NCBI GenBank assembly: GCA_017853315.1
Contig: JAFMJW010000005.1
Span: 1 to 52,170 of the forward strand
Direction: 5' to 3'
From: Alphaproteobacteria bacterium
GTDB lineage: Bacteria; Desulfobacterota; Binatia; UBA12015
Length of the DNA: 52,170 bases
The notes beneath the pieces are model-generated. The model had not been told where the DNA came from, did no database searches, and worked only from the letters and a program-made list of their open reading frames with translations. A program made the position numbers and the translations under genes. How positions within the stretch are numbered: the stretch's first letter is position 1; the number at the start of each line of letters is the position of its first letter. Below, one piece after another: positions 44,750-52,170 of this stretch.

Positions 44750-45898
44750 ATGGGCAACCCACTGGTCGAGGTCGGGCAGTTCGGGCAGAGCATCTGGTAC
44801 GACAACATCCGGCGAGGGATCATCACCTCGGGCGAGTTGCAGTCGATGATCGACCAGGACGGGCTGCTCGGGATCACTTCGAACCCGGCCATCTTCGAGA
44901 AGGCGATCAACGACAGCCACGACTACGACCAGGCGATCCGGGCCGCGGTCGCGACGGGCTCCCCGAGCGCGGTCGACGTCTACGAAGGCCTCGCGATGGA
45001 CGACATCCGCTGGGCCGCCGACCTGATGCACCCGGTCTGGGAGAAGACCGCCGGCCGCGACGGTTGGGTGAGCTTCGAGGTCCTGCCCCAGCTCGCCAAC
45101 GACACCGACGGGACCGTGAAGTACGCCCGCCGCGCGCACGCGGCGATCGGGCGCGACAACGTCCTGATCAAGGTGCCCGCGACGCCGGCCGGCATGCCCG
45201 CCATCGCGACGCTGGTCGGCGAGGGCATCAGCGTCAACGTGACGCTCCTGTTCGCGGTGTCGGCCTACCAGCACTGCGCCGAGGCCTACATGGAGGGGCT
45301 CGAGCGCTCGGCGGCCCGCGGGGCCGACCTGTCGCGGATCGCGAGCGTCGCGAGCTTCTTCGTGAGCCGCATCGACTCGATGGTGGACGCCGAGCTCGAC
45401 GCGCTCGCCGCCAAGGAAGGCGACGCGGCGCGCAAGGCCCGGATCGAGGGGCTGCGCGGCAAGATCGCGATCGCGAACGCGAAGCTCGCCTACGAGCGCT
45501 ACCTCGAGATCGTCGCGGCGCCGCGCTGGAAGGCGCTCGCGGCGAAGGGCGCGCGCACCCAGCGGGTGCTCTGGGCGAGCACGAGCACGAAGAACCCGAA
45601 GTACCCGAAGACGCTCTACGTCGACTCGCTGATCGCGCGAGACACCGTGAACACGATCCCCGAGGAGACCTTCGTCGAGTACCGCCGCAGCGGCAAGCCG
45701 CACGCCGCGCTCGAAGAGGCCTGGGCGGCGCAGCTCGCCGAGGCGAAGGCGCAGGTCGCGGAACTCGAGGGCTTCGGCATCTCGCTCTCGTCCGTGACCG
45801 GCCGGCTGCTCGAAGAGGGCGTGGCGAAGTTCGTCCAGCCGATGGACAAGCTGCTCGCGGCGATCGAGAAGAAGCGCGCGTCGCTGAAGGCGGCCTGA
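44750..45898 (+). CDS. tal: transaldolase
   Basis: Transaldolase moves a dihydroxyacetone unit between sugar phosphates in the non-oxidative pentose phosphate pathway. The 382-residue protein is of the long TalB-like type found beside zwf and opcA: QSIWYDNIRRGIITSGEL, GITSNPAIFEKAI, VSFEVLPQLANDT, the Schiff-base lysine in NVLIKVPATPAGMPAI, GISVNVTLLFAVSAY, VASFFVSRIDSMVD and VLWASTSTKNPKYPKTLYVD. ATG 44750 follows GGGGGAC. First gene of the operon tal-tkt-rpiA-zwf-opcA. Confidence 0.95.
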   Translation: MGNPLVEVGQFGQSIWYDNIRRGIITSGELQSMIDQDGLLGITSNPAIFEKAINDSHDYDQAIRAAVATGSPSAVDVYEGLAMDDIRWAADLMHPVWEKTAGRDGWVSFEVLPQLANDTDGTVKYARRAHAAIGRDNVLIKVPATPAGMPAIATLVGEGISVNVTLLFAVSAYQHCAEAYMEGLERSAARGADLSRIASVASFFVSRIDSMVDAELDALAAKEGDAARKARIEGLRGKIAIANAKLAYERYLEIVAAPRWKALAAKGARTQRVLWASTSTKNPKYPKTLYVDSLIARDTVNTIPEETFVEYRRSGKPHAALEEAWAAQLAEAKAQVAELEGFGISLSSVTGRLLEEGVAKFVQPMDKLLAAIEKKRASLKAA

Positions 45899-45954
45899 GA
45901 AGGAGAGCGGGGGGCACGGCCCCTCGCGCGGGAAACACCGGAGAGGGGGCGGGC

Positions 45955-48021
45955 ATGGCCGCGGCAGGGCAGCAGGAAATCGACAAGAAGTGCATCGACA
46001 CGATCCGCACGCTCGCGATGGACGCGGTGCAGGCGGCGAACTCGGGCCATCCCGGCACGCCGATGGCGCTCGCCCCGGTCGCCTACGAGCTCTGGCAGAA
46101 CCACCTTCGCTACGACCCGTCGGATCCCCTCTGGCCGGGACGCGATCGCTTCGTCCTGTCCAACGGCCACGCCTCGATGCTGCTCTACGGACTCATCTTC
46201 CTCTCGGGCATCGAGGCGGTGGGCAAGGACGGCCGCAAGCTCGGCAAGCCGAGCCTGACGGTCGAGGACATCAAGCAGTTCCGCCAGTTCCACAGCCTCA
46301 CCCCGGGTCATCCCGAGCACGGCCACACGACCGGAGTCGAGACCACGACCGGCCCGCTCGGCCAGGGACTCGCCACGTCGGTCGGCATGGCGATGGCGCA
46401 GGCCTGGCTGTCGTCGCGCTACGACCGCCCGGGCGCCGAGCTCTTCGACTACGACGTCTTCGCGATCTGCGGCGACGGCTGCATGATGGAGGGCATCTCG
46501 AACGAGGCGGCCTCGCTCGCCGCCCACCATGCCCTCTCGAATCTCTGCTGGATCTACGACGACAACCACATCACGATCGAGGGCAGCACGAGCCTCGCCT
46601 TCACCGAGAGCGTGCCCCGGCGCTTCGAGGGGCTCGGCTGGAACGTGCTGCACGTCGCCGACGCGAACGACACCGCGGCGGTGGGTGCCGCGATCGAGGC
46701 GTTCCGCGCGTGCAAGGACCGGCCGACCCTGATCGTCGTGCGCAGCCACATCGCGTGGGGTGCTCCGCACAAGCAGGATACCGCGGCCGCGCACGGAGAG
46801 CCGCTCGGCGAGGAGGAGATCAAGCTCGCCAAGCGCGCGTACGGCTGGCCGGAGGACGCGAAGTTCCTCGTTCCCGACGGGGTGCAGCAGCACTTCCAGG
46901 CGGTCATGGGCGCCCGCGGCCTTGCTGCCCGCGAGGCCTGGCAGGGAAGGTTCGCCCGCTTCCGCGAGCAGCAGCCGGCGCTCGCGGCCGAGATCGAGAC
47001 GATGGAGGCGGGCCGACTCCCTGCGGACTGGGACCGCGACCTGGTCGCCTTCCCGGCCGACGCGAAGGGCCTCGCCACGCGCGAGTCCTCCGGCAAGGTG
47101 CTGAACGCGGTGGCGAAGCACGTGCCGTGGCTGATCGGCGGCGCCGCGGACCTCGCGCCGTCGACCAAGACGCTGCTCACCTTCGACGGCGCAGGCTCCT
47201 TCCAGCCCGGCACCCACGGCGGGCGCAACTTCCACTTCGGCATCCGCGAGCACGCGATGTCGGCGATCCTGAACGGGCTCGCGCTCTCGAACCTGCGGCC
47301 CTACGGCTCGGGCTTCCTGATCTTCTCCGACTACGCGCGCGGCGCGATGCGGCTCTCGGCGCTCATGGAGCTGCCGGTGATCTTCGTCTTCACGCACGAC
47401 TCGATCGGGGTCGGCGAGGACGGCCCGACGCACCAGCCGATCGAGCAGATGGCGGGGCTGCGCGCCGTCCCCGGGATGACGGTGATGCGGCCGTGCGACG
47501 CGAACGAGGTCGTCGAGGCCTGGCGCTTCGCCCTGCAGCACCGCGACGGACCGCTGTGCCTCGTCCTGAGCCGGCAGGCGATGCCGACGCTCGACCGCAC
47601 GAAGGTCGCGCCGGCCTCGGGCCTGCAGCGCGGCGGCTACGTGCTGGCGGACGCACCGGGAGGCCCGGAGGTCATCCTCGTCGGCACCGGCAGCGAGGTG
47701 TCGCTGTGCCTCGCGGCCCACGACGCGCTCGTGGCGAAGGGCGTGCGCTCGCGCGTCGTGAGCCTGCCGTCGTGGGAAGTCTTCGCGAAGCAGGACGCCG
47801 CCTACCGGGACTCGGTTCTGCCGCCGGCGGTGCGGGCGAGGGTCGGCGTCGAGATGGCGTCGACCTTCGGCTGGGAGCGCTGGGTCGGCCTCGACGGCGC
47901 GATCGTCGGCATGCACCGGTTCGGCGAGTCGGCGCCGGCGATGAAGGTCCTCGCCGAGTTCGGGTTCACGACCGACGCGGTCGTGGCCGCGGCGCTCGCG
48001 CAGGTGGGCCGCAAGGCGTGA
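45955..48021 (+). CDS. tkt: transketolase
   Basis: Transketolase moves two-carbon units between ketoses and aldoses with thiamine diphosphate. The 688 residues show ANSGHPGTPMALAPVAYELW, VLSNGHASMLLYGL, TPGHPEHGHTTGVETTTGPLGQGLATSVGMAMA, the TPP motif CGDGCMMEGISNEAASLAAH ending in DDNHITIEG, then the pyrimidine domain (GGAADLAPSTKT, FHFGIREHAMSAILNGLAL, THDSIGVGEDGPTHQPIEQ) and the C-terminal domain (GGYVLAD, LVGTGSEVSLCL). ATG at 45955, 57 bases after tal, preceded by GGAGAGGGGGC. Confidence 0.97.
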   Translation: MAAAGQQEIDKKCIDTIRTLAMDAVQAANSGHPGTPMALAPVAYELWQNHLRYDPSDPLWPGRDRFVLSNGHASMLLYGLIFLSGIEAVGKDGRKLGKPSLTVEDIKQFRQFHSLTPGHPEHGHTTGVETTTGPLGQGLATSVGMAMAQAWLSSRYDRPGAELFDYDVFAICGDGCMMEGISNEAASLAAHHALSNLCWIYDDNHITIEGSTSLAFTESVPRRFEGLGWNVLHVADANDTAAVGAAIEAFRACKDRPTLIVVRSHIAWGAPHKQDTAAAHGEPLGEEEIKLAKRAYGWPEDAKFLVPDGVQQHFQAVMGARGLAAREAWQGRFARFREQQPALAAEIETMEAGRLPADWDRDLVAFPADAKGLATRESSGKVLNAVAKHVPWLIGGAADLAPSTKTLLTFDGAGSFQPGTHGGRNFHFGIREHAMSAILNGLALSNLRPYGSGFLIFSDYARGAMRLSALMELPVIFVFTHDSIGVGEDGPTHQPIEQMAGLRAVPGMTVMRPCDANEVVEAWRFALQHRDGPLCLVLSRQAMPTLDRTKVAPASGLQRGGYVLADAPGGPEVILVGTGSEVSLCLAAHDALVAKGVRSRVVSLPSWEVFAKQDAAYRDSVLPPAVRARVGVEMASTFGWERWVGLDGAIVGMHRFGESAPAMKVLAEFGFTTDAVVAAALAQVGRKA

Positions 48022-48057
48022 TCGAGCGGCCGACGGGGCCGGCGGGCGGGACGGCCT

Positions 48058-48759
48058 GTGTCCGCGCCTGAGGCTTCGCTCGACGGGATCGCGCGCCGCG
48101 CGCTCGACTGGGTGCGCGACGGCGACGTGCTCGGACTCGGTACGGGTCGGGCCGCGACCGCCTTCGTGCGCATGCTGGGCGATCGCGTTCGGGAAGGACT
48201 CTCGGTGCGGGGCGTGCCGACCTCCGAGTCGACCGCCGCGCTCGCGCGCGAGCTGGGCATCCCGCTGCTCGACCTCGGGTCCGCGGGCGAGATCGCCACG
48301 ACCTTCGACGGTGCCGACGAGGTCGACCCCCGGCTCGACCTGATCAAGGGCTACGGCGGTGCGCTGGTCCGCGAGAAGATCGTCGCGTCCTCCTCGCGGC
48401 GGCGGGTCATGCTGGTGGGCTCGGAGAAGATGGTCGAGGCGTTGGGTGCGCACGGGAAGCTCCCGGTGGAGGTCGTCCCGTTCGCCCTCCCGTTGTGCCG
48501 CCGCCGCATCGAGCAGATGGGCTTCGGCGCCCCGCTCCGGGGAGGGGACGCAAGCCCCTGGCGGACCGACAACGGCAACTGGATCATCGACGTCGCGCTC
48601 TCGCGGATCGAGGACCCGGGCGAACTCGACCGGCGGCTTCGGGAGATTCCCGGGGTGGTCGGCACGGGCATCTTCGCCGGGATGGCCGACGTCGTGCTCG
48701 TGCAGCGCGGCCACGAGGTGCAGGTTCTCGAGCGTCCCGGGGGATCGGCGGCGACCTGA
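48058..48759 (+). CDS. rpiA: ribose-5-phosphate isomerase A
   Basis: RpiA interconverts ribose-5-phosphate and ribulose-5-phosphate. The 233-residue protein shows GDVLGLGTGRAATAFVRML, VPTSESTAALARELGIPLLDL, the active-site FDGADEVDPRLDLIKGYGGALVREKIVA, KLPVEVVPFALPL and DNGNWIIDVALSRIEDP. Start GTG 48058, 36 bases after tkt. The isomerase links the oxidative branch (zwf) to tal and tkt in the same operon. Confidence 0.96.
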   Translation: MSAPEASLDGIARRALDWVRDGDVLGLGTGRAATAFVRMLGDRVREGLSVRGVPTSESTAALARELGIPLLDLGSAGEIATTFDGADEVDPRLDLIKGYGGALVREKIVASSSRRRVMLVGSEKMVEALGAHGKLPVEVVPFALPLCRRRIEQMGFGAPLRGGDASPWRTDNGNWIIDVALSRIEDPGELDRRLREIPGVVGTGIFAGMADVVLVQRGHEVQVLERPGGSAAT

Positions 48760-48793
48760 GCGGCAGCGGCTGCGCTGCCAGAGAGACGGACGG

Positions 48794-50338
48794 ATGGCGG
48801 AGCCAGGGGAGACACTGCTGGGCGGGCAGGAGGGCGGGCCCGTCGCGGCTCCCTGCACGCTGGTCATCTTCGGCGCCGCCGGCGACCTCGCGCGCCGCAA
48901 GCTCGTGCCGGCACTCTACAACCTCTCGCTCGACGGGGTCCTCCCGCCGAGCTTCGCCGTGGTCGGGTTCGCGCGCCGCGAGATGGGCGACGAGGAGTTC
49001 CGGGCCGCGGGCCGGGAGGGCGTCGACCGCTTCTCTCGACGGGTCGCGGACGCCGAGCGCTGGGCCGGCTTCGAGCGCAGCCTGTTCTACGTGACGGGCT
49101 CCTTCGGCGACCCCGCGGCCTACCAAGCCCTGCGCAAGCGGATCGAGGAGATCGAGCCCGGCTTCGGGATCCCGGGCAACCGCATCTTCTATCTCTCCGT
49201 CCCGCCGGGCGAGATCGTGACCTGCGTGCAGCACCTCCAGGCGGCGGGTCTGCTGAAGCGCGACGCCCCGGGCGAGCCGTTCTCCCGGGTCATCGTCGAG
49301 AAGCCGATCGGCCACGACCTCGCGAGCGCTCGCGAGATCGACGGGGCGGTCGCGGCCGTCTGCGGCGAGCGGCAGATCTTCCGCATCGACCACTACCTCG
49401 GCAAGGAGACGGTCCAGAGCCTGCTCGTCATGCGCTTTGCGAACTCGATCTTCGAGCCGCTCTGGAACCAGAAGTACATCGACCACGTGCAGATCACGGT
49501 GGCCGAGGAGGAGGGCGTCGGCACGCGCGCCAACTACTACGAAGGCGCCGGCGCGCTGCGGGACATGGTGCAGAACCACATCCTGCAGGTGCTGTGCCTG
49601 GTCGCGATGGAGCCGCCCTTCGAGATGACGGCCGACGTGGTGCGCGACCAGAAGGTCGCCGTGCTGAAGTGCCTGCGGGCGATCCCGCGCGGCGAGGACC
49701 TCGAGCGCCACGTCGTCCGGGCGCAGTACGCGGCCGGCTTTCAGCACGGCGTGGAGGTTCCCGGCTACCGGCGCGAGGACCGGGTGAAGGCCGACTCGAC
49801 GACCGAGACCTACGTCGCGCTGAAGGCCTTCGTCGACAACTGGCGCTGGGCGGGCGTGCCGTTCTACCTGCGCACCGGCAAGCGGCTGCCCAAGCGCGCG
49901 AGCGAGATCGCGGTGCAGTTCAAGGACGTGCCGCAGATGCTCTTCAACGCGTCCGGCACGCCGATCGAGCCCAACGTGCTCGCGATCCGCATCCAGCCCG
50001 ACGAGGGGCTCTCGCTACGGATCGCGACCAAGCTGCCGGGCCCGCGCGTGCGCATCTACCCGGTGAAAATGGACTTCCGCTACGGCTCGACCTTCGGCGA
50101 CCAGTCGCCGGAAGCCTACGAGCGCCTGCTCCTCGACGTGATGGCGGGCGACGCGACGCTCTTCATGCGCCGCGACGCCGTCGAGGCCTCGTGGTCGTGG
50201 GTGAACGAAATCCTCGAGGCCTGGCAGGCGCGGGGCAGCCGCTACCTCCCGGAATACCCGGCGGGGAGCTGGGGCCCGGTCGAGGCGGACCGGCTCATCG
50301 AGGCGGACGGTCGCGGGCGGGCGTGGCGGACGCTGTGA
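48794..50338 (+). CDS. zwf: glucose-6-phosphate 1-dehydrogenase
   Basis: Zwf oxidises glucose-6-phosphate to 6-phosphogluconolactone, the entry of the oxidative pentose phosphate pathway. The 514 residues show the nucleotide fold FGAAGDLARRKLVPALYNL, VEKPIGHDL, the catalytic RIDHYLGKETVQSLLVMRFAN, EPLWNQKYIDHVQITVAEEEGV, REDRVKADSTTETYVALKAFVDNWRWAGVPFYLRTGKRL, DFRYGSTFGDQSPEAYERLLLDVMAGDATLFMRRDAVEASW. ATG 48794 follows GAGAGACGG. GTGA overlap with opcA. No lactonase (pgl) or 6-phosphogluconate dehydrogenase gene is in the window. Confidence 0.97.
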   Translation: MAEPGETLLGGQEGGPVAAPCTLVIFGAAGDLARRKLVPALYNLSLDGVLPPSFAVVGFARREMGDEEFRAAGREGVDRFSRRVADAERWAGFERSLFYVTGSFGDPAAYQALRKRIEEIEPGFGIPGNRIFYLSVPPGEIVTCVQHLQAAGLLKRDAPGEPFSRVIVEKPIGHDLASAREIDGAVAAVCGERQIFRIDHYLGKETVQSLLVMRFANSIFEPLWNQKYIDHVQITVAEEEGVGTRANYYEGAGALRDMVQNHILQVLCLVAMEPPFEMTADVVRDQKVAVLKCLRAIPRGEDLERHVVRAQYAAGFQHGVEVPGYRREDRVKADSTTETYVALKAFVDNWRWAGVPFYLRTGKRLPKRASEIAVQFKDVPQMLFNASGTPIEPNVLAIRIQPDEGLSLRIATKLPGPRVRIYPVKMDFRYGSTFGDQSPEAYERLLLDVMAGDATLFMRRDAVEASWSWVNEILEAWQARGSRYLPEYPAGSWGPVEADRLIEADGRGRAWRTL

Positions 50339-51468
50339 GCCCCGAGGCCGGGATGCCGGCCGGGAGCGGGACGGGACCGGGGACGGCCTCGGAGGAGTGG
50401 ACCGAGCAACGCCCGGTCGACCTCGGCGCGATCGAGCGGGAACTCGAGGCGCAGCTCGACGTCCTCGGCCGGGCGGGGCAGGGCGTCGTCCCGACCCGGG
50501 CACGGATGTCGAACCTGGTCGTGTTCGCGAGCGGCGAGGCGGCCGACGGCCGCCTGCACGAGAGTCTCGCCGAGATCTCGGAGCGGCATCCGTCGCGGAT
50601 CCTCCTCCTGGTCCGGGACGACGACCTCGGCGCCGAGCCGAAGGCGTGGGTCTCCGCGCTTTGCCGCGCGGGCGACGGCGGCCGGAAGATCTGCTCCGAG
50701 CAGGTCTCGATCCGGGCCGGCGGCGAGGGAGTGCGGCTCCTGCCCTCGATCGTGCGACCGCTGCTCGTCGGGGACCTGCCGACCGCGCTCTGGTGGGCCG
50801 TTCCGACGCCGCCGCCGCTCGCGGGAGAGGTCTTCGCCGAGCTCGCCGCGATGGCGCGACGCATCCTGTGGGACAGCCGGGACTGGGCCGACGAGGCGGT
50901 CGGCCTGCGATCGGTGGGGCGATGGGCGGAAGCCGTCGACCCGCGCATCGGGCTGGCCGACCTCGCCTGGGTGCGGCTCGCGCCGTGGCGACTCGCGGTC
51001 GCTCGCGCACTCGGTGCGGAAGCGGCCGCGACGACGTCGGTGCGCGTCGTCCACGGTCCGCACGCGTTGCCGAAGGCGCTGCTGCTCGTGGGATGGCTCG
51101 CGGCGCGGCTCGGGTGGAGACGTCGCGACGGCGGCGCGATCACCCCATCGTCGGCCCGTTGGACCCTGGACGGGCCCTCGGGAAGAGACGTCCGGGTCGA
51201 GGTGCTCCGGGCCACGGACGGCCCGCCGCTTCTCCTCGAGGCCGGCTTCGAGGTCGCAGGGAGCGTTTCTCGAGTGGTCTCCGTGCGAAGCGAGCCCGAT
51301 GGTCGCCTCCGCATCGATCCGCCGCTTCCCGGTGCGGAGGTGCTCCCGTCGCCGAGTGGGGGACCCGGCGACCTGGTGGCCCGCGAGCTTCCCGACCTCG
51401 ACGGCGACCCGCAGTTCCGGGCCGCGCTCGCCGTGGCGCGCTCGCTCTCGGAGGACGTCGTCGGCTGA
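50335..51468 (+). CDS. opcA: OpcA-like glucose-6-phosphate dehydrogenase assembly protein
   Basis: OpcA is an allosteric partner of Zwf known from cyanobacteria and actinobacteria, where it passes redox control to the enzyme. The 377-residue protein lies directly after zwf with a GTGA overlap, and shows RMSNLVVFASGEAADGRLHESLAEISERHPSRILLLVRD, LLVGDLPTALWWAVPTPPPLAGEVFAELAAMARRILWDSRDW and LADLAWVRLAPWRLAVARAL, all typical of the family. The C-terminal 130 residues are less conserved. The assignment rests on these segments plus the position. Confidence 0.87.
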   Translation: MSPEAGMPAGSGTGPGTASEEWTEQRPVDLGAIERELEAQLDVLGRAGQGVVPTRARMSNLVVFASGEAADGRLHESLAEISERHPSRILLLVRDDDLGAEPKAWVSALCRAGDGGRKICSEQVSIRAGGEGVRLLPSIVRPLLVGDLPTALWWAVPTPPPLAGEVFAELAAMARRILWDSRDWADEAVGLRSVGRWAEAVDPRIGLADLAWVRLAPWRLAVARALGAEAAATTSVRVVHGPHALPKALLLVGWLAARLGWRRRDGGAITPSSARWTLDGPSGRDVRVEVLRATDGPPLLLEAGFEVAGSVSRVVSVRSEPDGRLRIDPPLPGAEVLPSPSGGPGDLVARELPDLDGDPQFRAALAVARSLSEDVVG

Positions 51469-51489
51469 CTCGCCGGCGATCGTCACGAC

Positions 51490-52014
51490 ATGGCGGCGGG
51501 AGGCGAGCGCGGGCGCGACCCGGGTCCGACCGATCCGGACCAGGGGATCTGGCGCGGCCGTCGCGTCGCCCGTCGCCACGTCTCGCCCGACGGGCTCGTC
51601 GTGCTCGTCGGGCGCAGCGCGGAGGACAACGACATCCTGTCGCTGAAGCTCGCGGCTCCGCGCGACTTCTGGCTCCACGTCGCCTCGGGGCCGGGATCGC
51701 ACGTGGTCGTGCGGAACCCCGACGGGCTTCGACGCCTGCCGCGTGACACGGCCCGCTTCGCGGCGGGCCTCGCCGCCGCGCATTCGAGTGCCCGGGACGG
51801 GGGGCGCGTCGCCGTGCACCTGGCGTTCGCCGCCGAGGTGAGCAAGCCCCGGGGCCTGCCGCCGGGGAAAGTCCAGATCGGACGGTGGGAGAGCGTGACG
51901 GCGAGCCCTCTGCACCTGCCCGCCGAGGGCGAGGCCACGGGGGCCGGGACACCTGGGCCTGGTGGGACCAGGGTGCCGTCGAGAGGGACCCGGGACGCCC
52001 GCAGGCGTCCCTGA
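51490..52014 (+). CDS. stand-alone NFACT-R (DUF814) domain protein
   Basis: A 174-residue protein made essentially of one NFACT-R domain, the part of RqcH/NEMF/Tae2 proteins thought to contact RNA in ribosome quality control. The hallmark segments are clear: GLVVLVGRSAEDNDILSLKLA, DFWLHVASGPGSHVVVRNP, ARFAAGLAAAHSSARDGGRVAVHLAFAAEVSKPRG, and PPGKVQIGRWESVTASPL. The NFACT-N, helix-hairpin-helix and coiled-coil parts of full-length RqcH are absent. The last 35 residues are Gly/Pro/Arg-rich and probably disordered. ATG 51490, 21 bases after opcA, so probably in the same transcript; a link to the pentose phosphate genes is not evident. Confidence 0.85.
   Translation: MAAGGERGRDPGPTDPDQGIWRGRRVARRHVSPDGLVVLVGRSAEDNDILSLKLAAPRDFWLHVASGPGSHVVVRNPDGLRRLPRDTARFAAGLAAAHSSARDGGRVAVHLAFAAEVSKPRGLPPGKVQIGRWESVTASPLHLPAEGEATGAGTPGPGGTRVPSRGTRDARRRP
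51992..52011 (+). terminator. G/C hairpin at the end of the NFACT-R gene
   Basis: GGGACGCC (51992-51999), loop CGCA, GGCGTCCC (52004-52011): perfect eight-pair stem ending right before the TGA. It has no T-tract, but a second G/C inverted repeat (CCCC-CTAG-GGGG, 52043-52054) follows. Together they may mark the end of the tal-opcA operon. Confidence 0.4.
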
Positions 52015-52083
52015 CCCAGCCTCGGGCAGGGGCTCGGCCGGTCCCCCTAGGGGGCCGAGTGCGCGACCGCGGCGCGAATTTCC

Positions 52084-52112
52084 TTGACTTTGGAATTCGT
52101 GAGGCCGATAAC
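52084..52112 (+). promoter_or_regulatory. sigma-70-like promoter reading out of the right edge
   Basis: TTGACT (52084-52089; 5 of 6), spacer of 17 bases, GATAAC (52107-52112; 4 of 6). It sits in the most AT-rich patch of the window. The gene it serves lies beyond the right edge. Confidence 0.55.
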
Positions 52113-52170
52113 CCGAGGCTCGCCCCGATCGGGTTCCACCCTACGGGCGGCGTTTCTCGACAACCATCGA

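Overview
This is a very G+C-rich, densely packed bacterial chromosome segment with almost only housekeeping and regulatory genes. I see no phage, insertion sequence or CRISPR. Third codon positions are nearly always G or C, GTG starts are very common, and many neighbouring genes share a 4-base ATGA or GTGA stop/start overlap. The mix of split F420 genes cofG/cofH, three sigma-54 enhancer-binding proteins, an FtsH N-terminus of the MNQF-NLALWL type, c-di-AMP synthesis, citramalate synthase and meaB suggests a deltaproteobacterial-grade lineage (Myxococcota, Desulfobacterota or Binatota-like). That placement is inference; no marker in the window proves it.

Left part, minus strand (1-7724). From upstream to downstream: a small two-helix membrane protein; a histidine-kinase-like protein carrying a decayed sigma-54 AAA+ module; an NtrC-type response regulator; then, behind a near-consensus sigma-54 promoter with upstream inverted repeats, a receiver-histidine kinase protein with a decayed ATPase domain; a small Cys-rich protein; and cofG-cofH of coenzyme F420 biosynthesis. 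A fourth regulator, a sensorless sigma-54 activator at 8090-9229, is divergent, with its own sigma-54 promoter-like element. This regulatory block is the most unusual part of the window.

Middle part, plus strand (9317-32942). lipB-meaB-phosphatase; a CAU-anticodon tRNA fused end to end with tilS; ftsH; then a tightly coupled run: cdaA-ybbR-glmM-pdxJ-nnr-tsaE-lysC-cimA, cysteine desulfurase-mnmA-rnc-era-der. It covers c-di-AMP signalling and cell-wall precursor supply, vitamin B6, NAD(P)HX repair, tRNA modification, aspartate-family and isoleucine precursors, and RNA and ribosome maturation. Der has an acidic linker and a long basic tail. An isochorismatase-family hydrolase and an aldolase-dehydrogenase fusion follow.

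Right part (33009-52170). A secreted beta-helix protein, a small orphan protein, two tRNA-Ser genes (minus) and one tRNA-Arg (plus, with a strong terminator), ppnP, an acyl-CoA dehydrogenase, a DUF167 protein, a zinc ribbon-cyclase-ATPase-TPR giant coupled to a GAF-type sigma-54 activator, and a convergent flavin disulfide oxidoreductase. Then comes a pentose phosphate operon tal-tkt-rpiA-zwf-opcA, followed by a stand-alone NFACT-R domain protein. A good sigma-70-like promoter points out of the right edge.
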